Origin: Christiangramia oceanisediminis
Lineage (GTDB): Bacteria; Bacteroidota; Bacteroidia; Flavobacteriales; Flavobacteriaceae
Direction of reading: 5' to 3'
DNA: 64,000 bases
NCBI RefSeq assembly: GCF_022570735.2
Contig: NZ_JANCNS010000001.1
Span: 744,001 to 808,000 of the forward strand
In this document: positions 18,026-27,723 of the stretch, piece after piece
Numbering within the stretch: position 1 is the stretch's first letter
How the letters are laid out: each line of letters begins with the position of its first letter
The notes under the pieces: generated by a model
Databases searched by the model: none
What the model saw: the letters and a program-made list of their open reading frames with translations, nothing else
What the model was told of the DNA's origin: nothing
Position numbers and translations under genes: made by a program

Positions 18026-18787
18026 TTATTCGATTTCTACTAGAACGGGGCAATGATCGCTATGGTATGCTTCTGGCAAAATAACCGCTCGTTTTAAACG
18101 GTCTTTTAAAGGTTCTGCCACCAGGTTATAGTCGATCCTCCATCCTTTATTATTGTTTCGGGCATTCGCCCGGTAACTCCACCATGAATACTGATGGGGT
18201 TCATCGTTGAAATGACGGAAAGAGTCAATGAATCCGCTTTTCATGAACGAGTCTATCCATGCTCTTTCTTCAGGTAAAAAGCCTGAAACGGTCTTAAGTC
18301 TCACAGGATCATGAATATCGATTGCTTCATGACAAATATTGTAATCTCCGCAAATGATAAGGTTAGGGATGTCTTCCTTCAGCTCATCAATATATTCCTG
18401 GAAATCATCCATAAACCTGAATTTATGGTCGAGTCGGGCCGAATTGGTTCCTGAAGGCAGGTAGAGGCTCATTACCGAAAAATCATCGAAATCGGCCCGC
18501 AGGTTCCTTCCTTCAAAATCCATATGCTCGATACCGGTCCCGTAAGCCACATTTTTAGGTTCGGTCTTACTCAGGATCGCAACCCCTGAATATCCCTTTT
18601 TTTGTGCAGAATGCCAGTAATGATAAGGGTATCCGGCCTTTTCAAATTCTTCCAGGTCCAGTTGATCTGGATGGGCCTTTGTTTCCTGGATACAAACTAT
18701 ATCGGGATCTGCCTGTTGCAACCATTCCAGAAAACCTTTACGGATGGCCGCTCTAATACCATTAACATTATAGGAAATTATCGTCAT
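18026..18787 (-). CDS. xth: Exodeoxyribonuclease III (AP endonuclease)
   Basis: A 253-residue member of the exonuclease III/AP endonuclease family for base excision repair. All active-site blocks are visible: SYNVNGIRAA (Asn), CIQETK (Glu), CGDYN (Asp/Asn) and the C-terminal SDHCPVLVEIE (Asp-His). The first gene of the leftward operon, with a strong promoter directly upstream. Confidence 0.95.
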   Translation of the reverse strand: MTIISYNVNGIRAAIRKGFLEWLQQADPDIVCIQETKAHPDQLDLEEFEKAGYPYHYWHSAQKKGYSGVAILSKTEPKNVAYGTGIEHMDFEGRNLRADFDDFSVMSLYLPSGTNSARLDHKFRFMDDFQEYIDELKEDIPNLIICGDYNICHEAIDIHDPVRLKTVSGFLPEERAWIDSFMKSGFIDSFRHFNDEPHQYSWWSYRANARNNNKGWRIDYNLVAEPLKDRLKRAVILPEAYHSDHCPVLVEIE

Positions 18788-18803
18788 TTATTTCAAATTT
18801 CCT

Positions 18804-18834
18804 CAAAAATAAGGCTATCTGGCCTAAAAGCAAA
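18804..18834 (-). promoter_or_regulatory. Promoter of the xth-OmpA-AKR operon
   Basis: Read leftward: TTTG (18834-18831), 19 bases, then TATTTTTG (18811-18804). This is a complete Bacteroidota -33/-7 pair ending 17 bases before the xth ATG. Confidence 0.65.
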
Positions 18835-18873
18835 TATGGCGGAAGTTAGATTGACCTCTTTAGATCAAAAAGT

Positions 18874-21837
18874 TTAGCGCACTATAAACCGAGTGACCTT
18901 TCCTACGTTTCGGGTTCCAACCCTAACGAGGTAAACTCCTTTAGCTGCATAAGACATATCCAATTCGTATACATAGCCATCGCCCTGGTTAACCATTTGG
19001 TTCTCCACCATTTTCTGGCCAAGCACATTATGAACGGTGATCCTTAGTGGCTCGTTAAAACTGGTCTCCATGATCACCCTGTAAACACCATTTTCTTCGG
19101 TAACCACTGCAAGTTCGGCTTCGTTCAGGATAAAATCTTCAATATCCAGGCTGCTGTCTAAAATATTCACCGAGTAGTCATGAGTAGTTCCATATTGCAT
19201 CACATCACAGGGATCGTTCAGGTCTCCGTCATACCTGGTATCACCGGCACGTATCCTTAAAAGATGCTGCCCAAGTGCGGCATTGGCTGGCAGGCTGAAA
19301 TCGTATTCGAACCAGGTGTTGGCTTCAGGGATCACTTCTGAAGTGATCAGGCGTTCGCTATCTTCAAAAACTGCATTATCATTAAGGTCGATCCACATCG
19401 AAAATTGCTCAAAATCTTCCTGTGCAAAATAAGATTGAACGCGCAGGGTAAAATCACCTTCGTTTCGATCCAGTTCAGTAGAAGAACTTATAAAATCGAT
19501 ATACCCATCACCACAGGGAATACGTTCGTTCAGGATATCTCCCAGTTCAAAATAGGAGATCCCGTCGCCAAAGCTACAATCGGCTCCTTCAGGAATACAA
19601 TCCAGGTTCGCAACCGATTTGGTTTCGGAGTCATTGGTTGGGTCAAAATCGTCTTCCAGTCGGGTCCTGGCGGTTATATTATACCTGCCTGAAGATCCCA
19701 GGTTTGCGTCCTGGCTAAAAGTATAGATCAGGTTTTCGCCTACCGGAAGCAACTCGGTTACGGTCTCGTTAACCGGCGAATTATTCCCAACCTGGTATTG
19801 TACCGGAAAACCCTGTTGCGACTCTCCTCCAAAATTCTCAATGGTCACGGTAACCTGCTCACTGCTCCCTAGCCCTTCACCGGTTATGGGCGCATCTATG
19901 GAGGTTACCCCAATATCGTTAGGAGGAAGGTTGCTTACCTCGACTTCGATCCCGTCATTTTCTAGATCAGAATCATTGGTAAGACTCGTAAATATATTGA
20001 GGGTATAGGTTTCCCCAATTTCAGAAAGGTCTGCTGTTTCTTCAAATGTGAACTGAGCTGCAGTAGCAGAAGGCAGGGTTTCCTCAAAGATCTCGGTAAC
20101 CTCAGGCCCACCGTTAAGGCTATAGGTGACTTCAAAACCAGACTGTGCATTAGTCCCGAAATTTCGAATATTCACCGTAATTTCTTCCGAAGTGCCAAGG
20201 GTAGCATCAACAGGTCTTACCAGTGAAGTAACCCCGATATCATTTGGCTCACTGGCCGCTATCCTGAAAACTCCAACCCTGTTCACTCTTTCCACTCCCC
20301 TGAAAACCTCTCCATTATGCCAGAAGGTAATGCCATCTGCCGCATCAACACTCAGGTGCGCATAATCTCCATATCGCGTATTGGGATTAGGACTTTCACC
20401 TTCGATAATAGACTGCTCTTCAATGGTCATCACTCCCCGTTCATCATTTACAAATCTTCCCGTATATCTCAAGGAAGGGAAAACAGGATTTGAAGGATTA
20501 TCATCCAGGACGGTATAGGCCAGGCCGATATTCCCTCTTACATCAATACCAATACTTCCGCTAAAACGATCCCGACTATCTGGTGCAAAGGTACCTTCCT
20601 GGTAAACGCTCCAGGCGCCACCATCAGACTGCTGTCGCAATTCATACCATCTAATCCCGGCATGTTCAGCAGCAGTAGGATCTATATCCACTACAAAATT
20701 CAGCACCACCGAATTATGAGAATCAAATCTTCGGTACTGGGTCATATACATCATCGTCGCCTGCAGGGCATCGACATCTGGTGCATCACCAGGTTGAGCA
20801 AGATTGCTGAAAGATCCACCATCAAAACTGGCACTAAATGGCGACACGCCGGCGGCTGAATTCAATTCCTGGCTTTCAGAAATCGTGGAAGCCGAAAGAT
20901 TATTCCAGTCAACATTCACCAGCCAGATCTTTAAATGATCTTCTGAAACGCCTGCCCAGGCATCATCCTGCATATATATGATTGGTGAATTTCCTCGCGG
21001 TGCCAATTCATTCCCTATAGAATTGAAACCAGCAGGACTATAGAATCCATTGGTCTCAATACCAGGCAGCGGAAATGCGACCACTCGTGCCGATTCCCCT
21101 TCCAGCATTCGGTCTCTTTCCATCACGTAGATAACCGGGCTTTCGTCTGCAGTTCTTGAATTTTTATTGGTGGTAAAATAATAGCCATCGCCCCAAACCG
21201 ACATTTTTGGATAATCGGGCAAAACCCCGTCTGTTGGAAAACGATAGGTAAACCAGCCATCATTCACAGGGTCTGGACCTCTGGATACGGCGATCAAAAA
21301 ACTTTCGGGAGTATCGCTGAACTGGCTTATGATATACCTGTTCGCAGCTTCATCATAGACCACGATAGGATCTCCAAGAGTTTCATTAGAGAATTCTCCG
21401 CCTATACTGGCAAGGGAAGCAGGCGGAACGATCTGGTTCCCTTCTTTATCCCAGATCGAGAATGCCGAATTCCAGGCATTTAGATAATGATCGGGTCCTG
21501 CGACTCCTGTTGGATCGGTTGGAGTAGCCCTTGATACAACCGCATCAAAATTTAGAATAGGACTCCTTCCCTGTATGTCTCCCATCTTTTTCTGAAGTGC
21601 AGGATCTTCGGTTTTTGGCAGGCCTTTTCCCGGAACGATCCTGTTGATTCCCCTGTTTCGCGGATTATATAGCTTAAATGCGGTAGAAGGTGGAACCAGC
21701 TTGCTTTTAGAAAGGGAATTCGATGGTACGGCCATAGCCGAATCTATAAAAACAGGGCCTGCTTTCTCCTTGTTCTGTGCGAAAACATTCAGATGAAAAA
21801 TTAAGCTGAAAATATAGAGAAGTAAAATTCTTTTCAT
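18874..21837 (-). CDS. T9SS-exported GEVED/CARDB-repeat protein with type A sorting domain
   Basis: About 987 residues from the preferred ATG at 21837, which begins MKRILLLYIFSLIFHLNVFAQ, a clean signal peptide. An upstream ATG at 21918 would add 27 residues before it and run into a terminator, so it is rejected. Domains: an unrecognised N-terminal half resembling propeller-type secreted proteins; two CARDB-like repeats both opening NDIGVTS; a GEVED domain (MWIDLNDNAVFEDSERL); and a C-terminal type A sorting domain (TVHNVLGQKMVENQ ... KGVYLVRVGT). The last sends the protein through the type IX system. The ligand is unknown. Confidence 0.88.
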   Translation of the reverse strand: MKRILLLYIFSLIFHLNVFAQNKEKAGPVFIDSAMAVPSNSLSKSKLVPPSTAFKLYNPRNRGINRIVPGKGLPKTEDPALQKKMGDIQGRSPILNFDAVVSRATPTDPTGVAGPDHYLNAWNSAFSIWDKEGNQIVPPASLASIGGEFSNETLGDPIVVYDEAANRYIISQFSDTPESFLIAVSRGPDPVNDGWFTYRFPTDGVLPDYPKMSVWGDGYYFTTNKNSRTADESPVIYVMERDRMLEGESARVVAFPLPGIETNGFYSPAGFNSIGNELAPRGNSPIIYMQDDAWAGVSEDHLKIWLVNVDWNNLSASTISESQELNSAAGVSPFSASFDGGSFSNLAQPGDAPDVDALQATMMYMTQYRRFDSHNSVVLNFVVDIDPTAAEHAGIRWYELRQQSDGGAWSVYQEGTFAPDSRDRFSGSIGIDVRGNIGLAYTVLDDNPSNPVFPSLRYTGRFVNDERGVMTIEEQSIIEGESPNPNTRYGDYAHLSVDAADGITFWHNGEVFRGVERVNRVGVFRIAASEPNDIGVTSLVRPVDATLGTSEEITVNIRNFGTNAQSGFEVTYSLNGGPEVTEIFEETLPSATAAQFTFEETADLSEIGETYTLNIFTSLTNDSDLENDGIEVEVSNLPPNDIGVTSIDAPITGEGLGSSEQVTVTIENFGGESQQGFPVQYQVGNNSPVNETVTELLPVGENLIYTFSQDANLGSSGRYNITARTRLEDDFDPTNDSETKSVANLDCIPEGADCSFGDGISYFELGDILNERIPCGDGYIDFISSSTELDRNEGDFTLRVQSYFAQEDFEQFSMWIDLNDNAVFEDSERLITSEVIPEANTWFEYDFSLPANAALGQHLLRIRAGDTRYDGDLNDPCDVMQYGTTHDYSVNILDSSLDIEDFILNEAELAVVTEENGVYRVIMETSFNEPLRITVHNVLGQKMVENQMVNQGDGYVYELDMSYAAKGVYLVRVGTRNVGKVTRFIVR

Positions 21838-21898
21838 CAAATCAAGGTCTTTCGATAATTCTTTAAAAATAGACAATATGCAGGTAACCTGAATAAAA

Positions 21899-21926
21899 AA
21901 AGGCAATGAATACTTCAATTGCCTTT
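21899..21926 (-). terminator. Terminator after glyQS
   Basis: Stem AAAGGCAAT / ATTGCCTTT with paired GAA/TTC inside. Read leftward it runs into TTTTTTTA. It lies 34 bases after the glyQS stop. Confidence 0.75.
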
Positions 21927-21959
21927 CTTAAATAATTCTTAACAGGTTTGGTTTTTTTG

Positions 21960-23504
21960 CTACACATAATCCTTCATCCAGGTTCTAAAATCGGTTTCCT
22001 TTTTGATAAGACCGGCAAGTTCATCTACATGCACTCTTTTCTGTTCCATGGTATCGCGGAATCTAACGGTAACCGACTGGTCTTCCAGTGAATCATGATC
22101 TACCGTGATACATAATGGGGTTCCTGCGGCATCCTGCCTTCTGTAGCGTCTTCCAATAGCATCCTTTTCGTCATACTGCACCCTGAAATCCCATTTAAGA
22201 TCGTCAACGATCTTTTGGGCCATTTCCGGCAGGCCATCTTTTTTCACCAGCGGAAGTATCGCCGCTTTGGTTGGTGCGAGCACGGCTGGTAATTTCAATA
22301 CGGTTCTTGAGCTGCCATCTTCCAATTGTTCATCTTTCAGGGAAGCCGAAAGTACGGCCAGGAACATACGATCCAGACCAATAGAGGTTTCGATCACATA
22401 AGGCACGTAATTTTCCTTCATTTCAGGATCATAGAACCTCAGCTTTTTACCTGAATGTTCTTCGTGAGCCTTCAGGTCAAAATCGGTTCTGGAATGAATA
22501 CCTTCCAGTTCCTTGAATCCGAATGGAAAATCGAATTCGATATCGGCTGCTGCGTTGGCATAATGGGCCAGTTTTTCATGGTCATGGAAACGATAATTTT
22601 CTTCTCCAAGCCCTAAAGAACGATGCCAGTTAAGCCTGGCTTCCTTCCATTTCTCATACCATTCGAGCTCCTGCCCTGGTCTAACGAAGAATTGCATTTC
22701 CATCTGCTCAAATTCACGCATCCTGAAAATGAACTGTCTCGCCACGATCTCATTTCTGAAGGCTTTCCCAATTTGGGCAATTCCGAATGGAATTTTCATC
22801 CTTCCGGTTTTCTGAACGTTCAGGAAATTTACGAAGATTCCCTGGGCTGTTTCCGGACGCAGGTATAATTGCTGGGCAGATTCGGCTGAAGCTCCCAGTT
22901 TGGTTCCAAACATCAGGTTGAATTGCCTTACCTCGGTCCAGTTCTTTGAACCGGTTTCAGGATCTGCGATCTCCAACTCTTCGATCAAAGCCTTTACATC
23001 GGCCAGGTTTTCTTCAGTAAGCGACTTGGCCAGTCTTTCGAGGATCTCTTTTCGTTCTCCCAGGTATCTCTTAACCCGCGGATTCGTCTCCTTGTACATT
23101 TCCTCGTCAAAGTCATCTCCAAAGCGTTTTTTAGCCTTGGCGATCTCCTTTTCGGCTTTTTGCAAAAGCTTTTCGGCATGATCTTCAACCAGCACATCAG
23201 CACGATAGCGCTTCTTGGAATCCTTGTTATCTATCAACGGATCGTTGAAAGCATCAACGTGTCCTGAAGCTTTCCAGGTGGTTGGATGCATCAGGATGGC
23301 TGCATCGATTCCCACTATGTTCTGGTGTAACTGAGTCATGCTCCTCCACCAGTATTCCTTGATATTGTTCTTTAATTCGGCTCCATTCTGTCCATAATCA
23401 TAAACGGCGCTTAATCCGTCATAGATTTCACTGGATGCGAAAATATACCCATACTCCTTAGCATGGGAGATTACGTTCTTAAAAAGATCTTCTTGTTTTG
23501 CCAT
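21960..23504 (-). CDS. glyQS: Glycine--tRNA ligase (alpha2 type)
   Basis: A 514-residue class II aminoacyl-tRNA synthetase of the homodimeric type. Motif 2 is seen in GIAQIGKAFRNEI...FRMREFEQMEMQFF, the glycine-specific block ETAQGIFVNF before it, and motif 3 in ETSIGLDRMFLAVL. The C-terminal anticodon-binding domain includes KAAILPLVKKDGLPE. The length fits bacterial alpha2 GlyRS. It is flanked by two terminators, so it is transcribed alone. Confidence 0.97.
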   Translation of the reverse strand: MAKQEDLFKNVISHAKEYGYIFASSEIYDGLSAVYDYGQNGAELKNNIKEYWWRSMTQLHQNIVGIDAAILMHPTTWKASGHVDAFNDPLIDNKDSKKRYRADVLVEDHAEKLLQKAEKEIAKAKKRFGDDFDEEMYKETNPRVKRYLGERKEILERLAKSLTEENLADVKALIEELEIADPETGSKNWTEVRQFNLMFGTKLGASAESAQQLYLRPETAQGIFVNFLNVQKTGRMKIPFGIAQIGKAFRNEIVARQFIFRMREFEQMEMQFFVRPGQELEWYEKWKEARLNWHRSLGLGEENYRFHDHEKLAHYANAAADIEFDFPFGFKELEGIHSRTDFDLKAHEEHSGKKLRFYDPEMKENYVPYVIETSIGLDRMFLAVLSASLKDEQLEDGSSRTVLKLPAVLAPTKAAILPLVKKDGLPEMAQKIVDDLKWDFRVQYDEKDAIGRRYRRQDAAGTPLCITVDHDSLEDQSVTVRFRDTMEQKRVHVDELAGLIKKETDFRTWMKDYV

Positions 23505-23521
23505 GGCGCAAAAATAAAAAA

Positions 23522-23548
23522 ACCGCCCTGAATTATCCCCAGGGCGGT
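23522..23548 (-). terminator. Terminator after the coiled-coil protein gene
   Basis: GC-rich stem ACCGCCCTG / CAGGGCGGT followed leftward by seven T. It lies 22 bases past the stop at 23571 and just upstream of glyQS. Confidence 0.85.
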
Positions 23549-23570
23549 GCTTAAATTAAATTTTTCGAAT

Positions 23571-24455
23571 TTATTTTAAACTAAAACTTGCAGTTCCCAG
23601 TAACAAGGCATCGTTATACACATAAACCTTATAATTACCTTCTAACAATTTCGCTTCCTCTGCATTGGAAAGGATACACACATCAAGTTCCTCGTTCTCA
23701 TAATAAACTTTCGAGCTGGAACTGTAAACCATGGTCCCACCCTCATGCTGCACAACGATCTGGTCTCCTACCAGTTCATTATCCGGGTTATAAACCTGGA
23801 CATACATATTCTTTTCTCCAGCTTCAGCCAGATCGTTCGCGGTTAACGTAAAGCAGGTACGAATCTGGTCTACCCTTCTATTGTTATCATTCTCCACGAT
23901 CTTACCGCTATTTCTTACGATCACTCCTTCACCTGAAAGACTGGTCACCTTTAACCGGGCAGCCTTATCTACCTTGGTAGCCAGGTTCTGGTTAGTATTC
24001 CTTAAAGAATCTGAAACCCTGGTTCTTTCTTCCAGAGCAACACTGGTGCTGTCTAAAGAAGTTACCAAACGCTCATTCTGGGCGCTAAGGCTATCCACTA
24101 CTCTAAAAAGCCTGTCTTTTTCCTGTTTCAGGTCACCAATTTCACGACGGTATCTTGAAATCAATACAAGGTTAGCTTCATTATCCTTAACTGAATCCAG
24201 GAGTCTCGCAATTCGGTCACGGGCATTTACCAGATCCTGGTCCATGACCTCATTTTCCTCAATTGCTTCATCATATTTGATGATCAGGTCGTTAAGCTCG
24301 TCTTCGATCACGGCTTTCTCCTTTTGAAGTATTTCCTTGTTTTCCTTCTCTTCGTTATAGAATTTAATGGTATATATACTAAGCGCAACAAGGGCTACAG
24401 CAAGAATACCTGTAAGAACTTTCAATGCAGTATTGTTTTTCTTTTCTGTCATCAT
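23571..24455 (-). CDS. Membrane-anchored coiled-coil protein of unknown function
   Basis: A 294-residue protein. One transmembrane helix is near residues 10-30 (VLTGILAVALVALSIYTI), followed by about 140 residues of charged heptads typical of a coiled coil, then a compact beta-rich C-terminal domain (about 175-294) with YVQVYNPDNELVGDQIV. No catalytic motif is recognisable. Similar proteins are widespread in Flavobacteriaceae, without known role. Topology predicts one anchor with the coiled coil and globular domain on the periplasmic side. Monocistronic, with its own terminator. The second codon is also Met. Confidence 0.7.
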   Translation of the reverse strand: MMTEKKNNTALKVLTGILAVALVALSIYTIKFYNEEKENKEILQKEKAVIEDELNDLIIKYDEAIEENEVMDQDLVNARDRIARLLDSVKDNEANLVLISRYRREIGDLKQEKDRLFRVVDSLSAQNERLVTSLDSTSVALEERTRVSDSLRNTNQNLATKVDKAARLKVTSLSGEGVIVRNSGKIVENDNNRRVDQIRTCFTLTANDLAEAGEKNMYVQVYNPDNELVGDQIVVQHEGGTMVYSSSSKVYYENEELDVCILSNAEEAKLLEGNYKVYVYNDALLLGTASFSLK

Positions 24456-24516
24456 AAGTATAATTTAGTTTGTAAATTTATAAGAATTAAAAAAGTATGC
24501 CAGAGTTACTTAACAA

Positions 24517-25197
24517 ATGTTTCACGATTTCCTTAATTTATTATATCCTCCCGCCTGTCATATTTGTGAAGCAGAGCTATTAAAGAACGAGCACATCCTG
24601 TGTACCACCTGTTTGCATGACCTTCCGGTAACTAAATATCACCTTGATAACGAGAACCCTGTGAAAAAAGTATTTTACGGCAGGGTTAAGATCCAAAATG
24701 CCACTGCCCTTTTACATTTTCGGAAAAAGGCTGGCGTTCAGCAGCTTATTCATGACCTCAAATACAGGGGCCACCGTGAGATAGGTATTTACCTGGGAAA
24801 ATGGCTTGGCGAAGAACTTAAGGAAGCCAGTACATTTCGAGGTATCGACGCGGTGATCCCGGTTCCGCTTCATAGAAAAAAACTAAAGCAGAGAGGTTTT
24901 AACCAGGTTGAGGATTTTGGAAAAGAGATCGCCGGGGCGTTAAATGCCGAATATCTGGATACAATTCTGTTAAAAGTTAGCGCCTCTCAAACACAAACAT
25001 TGAAAGGCCGAATCTCTCGCTGGGGTAAACTTGAAGAAACCCTGAGCATCGAAAATGCTGAAAACATCCAAAATAAACACCTGCTGCTGGTCGATGATCT
25101 TGTAACTACCGGCGCCACGCTGGAAGCCTGCTCCCACAAGTTACTCGAGGTCCCCGGAGTAAAATTGAGCATCGCCACAATGGCAATTACCGATTAG
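24517..25197 (+). CDS. comF: ComF family phosphoribosyltransferase-like protein
   Basis: A 226-residue protein with the ComF layout: an N-terminal zinc-finger-like set of Cys (PACHICEA ... CTTCLHD), then a PRTase fold with VIPVPLHRKKLKQRGFNQV and the PRPP-binding LLLVDDLVTTGATLEAC. ComF homologues aid the passage of transforming DNA to the cytoplasm in competent bacteria; its exact reaction is unknown. It stands alone between the divergent coiled-coil gene and the Ig-like lipoprotein gene. Confidence 0.93.
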   Translation: MFHDFLNLLYPPACHICEAELLKNEHILCTTCLHDLPVTKYHLDNENPVKKVFYGRVKIQNATALLHFRKKAGVQQLIHDLKYRGHREIGIYLGKWLGEELKEASTFRGIDAVIPVPLHRKKLKQRGFNQVEDFGKEIAGALNAEYLDTILLKVSASQTQTLKGRISRWGKLEETLSIENAENIQNKHLLLVDDLVTTGATLEACSHKLLEVPGVKLSIATMAITD

Positions 25198-25250
25198 GCT
25201 TATGTACTAATTTAAAATAATCGTTTCTTTGCTAAAAGATTTTAATTTTC

Positions 25251-26855
25251 ATGGCCAGGAAGATACCCGGATATATTTTAGTTCTAATCAGCCTATTTAG
25301 CCTAATCCAGTGTGCCAAAAGAGGAATGCCCGAAGGAGGACCAATAGACGAGGAACCGCCGAAGTTCATCAAGGCAAACCCAGAAAATTACACCACTAAT
25401 TTCGATAAAAAGGAAATCAGGATCTTTTTTGATGAATATATCAAGCTGGACAAACCCCAGCAGCAGATCATCATTTCCCCTCCCATGGATCCAAAGCCGA
25501 ATATCATGCCTTTAGGTCTGGCCAGGAAAGACATCAAGATCGAAATTTTCGACACCCTGGAAGAGAACACTACTTACGCCATTAACTTCGGAAAAAGCAT
25601 TGTAGACAATAACGAGGGCAACCCGTATGATTATTTCAAATATGTATTTTCTACAGGCAGTTATATAGATTCCCTGATAGTTACGGGTACGGTCAAGGAT
25701 GCAAGTTTGAAGGAACCTTCAGGAGCCATTTCGATCATGCTTTACGAGGTCGATTCAACTTATACCGATTCGATCGTATTTAAAGACACACCAAGATATA
25801 TCACCTACTCCCAGGACAGCACCTTTACTTTTTCCCTCGAAAACCTGAAAGAAGGAAGCTACAAGATGGTGGGATTGCTGGATAAAAATTCCAATTATCT
25901 CTACAATCCAAAAAGTGAAAAGATCGGGTTTGTGGAAAGAACCATCACTTTGCCTACAGATAGCGTCTTCCAAATTACGGTTTTTAAGGAGGAACTGGAA
26001 TTCGCACCAAAAAGACCGTCCATTCTAAAAGGTAACCAGATCCTGTTTGGCTACGAGGGTAGTCCAGACCTGGACAGCCTTTCCATCAATTTGCTGAATC
26101 CAAAACCGGAAGGATATATTTCCCGGGTTGTTAAGGATGCTGAAAAGGATAGCTTGTATTACTGGTATAATATAAGGCCGGAATCAGACAGCCTTACTTT
26201 TGAAGTGGTTACTCCTACAACAAGAGATACCCTGCTTGCCAGGCTTGGTAAGCTGGAACGCGATTCTCTTAAAGTCACTACCCAAACCGGTAGCCTGACT
26301 GACGATTTCAAATTCAAGGCAAATACTCCTATTATTGAATATAACGAGGAACTGGTTAGTATCATGGACCAGGATTCTGTACAGGTTCCTTTTAATACCG
26401 CATTTGATCCGCTGAAAAATGAGCTGGTTCTGAAATTCGAAAAAGCACCGGCTAGTAATTACCAGGTTTCGGCGCTGCCTGGTGCGATAACCGATCTTTT
26501 TATGGCTACCAACGATACCATCGTTCAGAGCATGAGAACCAAAGCCTTAACCGATTACGGTACCGTTATTCTGAATTTCCAGGATCTTGACAGCTTCCCG
26601 GTGATCGTTCAGCTTACAGACACCCGGGGAAAAGTGCTCGCCGAGCAGTATTCAGAATCTACCAGCAATTTTACATTCAGGTATTTGAACCCAGGCGATT
26701 ACCTGGTTAAGGTGATCTTTGATTCCAATGAGAATCGAAAATGGGACACCGGGAATTACCTGAAAAAGGTACAGCCTGAAGTGATCAAGTATTTTACCGA
26801 TACGCTCGAGGTTCGTGCAAACTGGGACACCAATCAGCCTATAGATCTAAACTAA
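25251..26855 (+). CDS. Ig-like (SbsA-type) lipoprotein
   Basis: A 534-residue lipoprotein with lipobox Cys21 (SLFSLIQC). Residues about 35-130 form an SbsA-like Ig domain (EEPPKFIKANPEN, RIFFDEYIKLDKPQQQI, YAINFGKSIVDNNEGN). The rest has further beta-sandwich sequence, including a late SNENRKWDTGNY stretch seen in many Bacteroidota envelope proteins. The family is conserved in Flavobacteriaceae with unknown function. Its 3' end overlaps the convergent amidase gene by 17 bases. Confidence 0.8.
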   Translation: MARKIPGYILVLISLFSLIQCAKRGMPEGGPIDEEPPKFIKANPENYTTNFDKKEIRIFFDEYIKLDKPQQQIIISPPMDPKPNIMPLGLARKDIKIEIFDTLEENTTYAINFGKSIVDNNEGNPYDYFKYVFSTGSYIDSLIVTGTVKDASLKEPSGAISIMLYEVDSTYTDSIVFKDTPRYITYSQDSTFTFSLENLKEGSYKMVGLLDKNSNYLYNPKSEKIGFVERTITLPTDSVFQITVFKEELEFAPKRPSILKGNQILFGYEGSPDLDSLSINLLNPKPEGYISRVVKDAEKDSLYYWYNIRPESDSLTFEVVTPTTRDTLLARLGKLERDSLKVTTQTGSLTDDFKFKANTPIIEYNEELVSIMDQDSVQVPFNTAFDPLKNELVLKFEKAPASNYQVSALPGAITDLFMATNDTIVQSMRTKALTDYGTVILNFQDLDSFPVIVQLTDTRGKVLAEQYSESTSNFTFRYLNPGDYLVKVIFDSNENRKWDTGNYLKKVQPEVIKYFTDTLEVRANWDTNQPIDLN

Positions 26856-27627
26856 AACGGTCCCTGTCCTGGAGAAATTTCAGGTTTTTTCGAGTATCCA
26901 GCATGTCCGTTTTATCCAGGCTTAGTTCAAGCACATACTCATCTTCGCGATTGGTTTGGTTCATTTCATTACCCAGCACATCGTAAACCCCCGAATGTCC
27001 ATTATAGACATAGCCGTCTCCATCTGTTCCCGTGCGGTTCAATCCAACACAGTAACACATATTTTCAATCGCTCTTGCTTTTAAAAGTGCATCCCATGCG
27101 TTGATGCGCTTTTCGGGCCAGTTGGCTACATAGATCAGGAGATCATAATCTACCGTATTCCTTGCCCAAACCGGGAACCGCAGATCGTAACAGATAAGCG
27201 GGCAGATCTTCCAGCCCTTGAAATCAACTATAAGTCGTTCTTTCCCGCCGGTATAGGTTTGATCTTCCTTCGCCAGGGTGAACGTGTGTCGTTTATCGTA
27301 AAGTTTATAGGTACCGTCTGGAAAGACGAAAAAGAGTCGGTTATAATAATTGGAGTTTTCGGTAATGATCACACTGCCGGTGATTGCAGCGTCCTTTCTT
27401 TTAGCCTGCGAGCGCATCCATTCGAGCGTCTCGGCTTCGGTCTCTTCGGCCAAGTTTTCGGCATTCATACTAAACCCAGTAGTGAACATTTCAGGTAAAA
27501 TGATCAGGTCTACCTGGTTTGAAACTTCACCGATGCGTTCCTCGAATAATTTACGGTTCGCTTCAGCATTTTCCCATTGTAAATTGGCCTGTATATAGGC
27601 TATGTTTAGTTTCTCACTCATACTCAA
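26839..27627 (-). CDS. Nitrilase-family amidohydrolase, omega-amidase type
   Basis: A 262-residue carbon-nitrogen hydrolase with the full catalytic set: Glu46 (LIILPEMF), Lys112 (LYDKRHTF) and Cys146 (CPLICYDLRFPVWAR). The short length and GFSMNAEN stretch match the YafV/omega-amidase branch, which hydrolyses alpha-ketoglutaramate or similar amides; the substrate here is inferred. The start may be the third codon, also Met. It converges on and slightly overlaps the Ig-like lipoprotein gene. Confidence 0.92.
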   Translation of the reverse strand: MSMSEKLNIAYIQANLQWENAEANRKLFEERIGEVSNQVDLIILPEMFTTGFSMNAENLAEETEAETLEWMRSQAKRKDAAITGSVIITENSNYYNRLFFVFPDGTYKLYDKRHTFTLAKEDQTYTGGKERLIVDFKGWKICPLICYDLRFPVWARNTVDYDLLIYVANWPEKRINAWDALLKARAIENMCYCVGLNRTGTDGDGYVYNGHSGVYDVLGNEMNQTNREDEYVLELSLDKTDMLDTRKNLKFLQDRDRFSLDL

Positions 27628-27672
27628 AAATATTAATTTTTAAAGATCCTATGTCAAATCCTTGTTAAATGA

Positions 27673-27703
27673 TTGGAGAAAAACACCTGATTGGATAGTT
27701 TTA
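27673..27703 (+). promoter_or_regulatory. Putative promoter of the DUF1440 gene
   Basis: TTG at 27673-27675, 20 bases, then TAGTTTTA (27696-27703), one mismatch from TAnnTTTG. It supports the ATG at 27724 over an upstream TTG at 27691, which would fall inside the promoter. Confidence 0.35.
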
Positions 27704-27723
27704 GTTCTGAAACGAAAAAGCAT

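Noticed and set aside
21838-21918. Upstream start for the T9SS protein
   Set aside because: It would place 27 residues before a clean signal peptide and begin inside the glyQS terminator.
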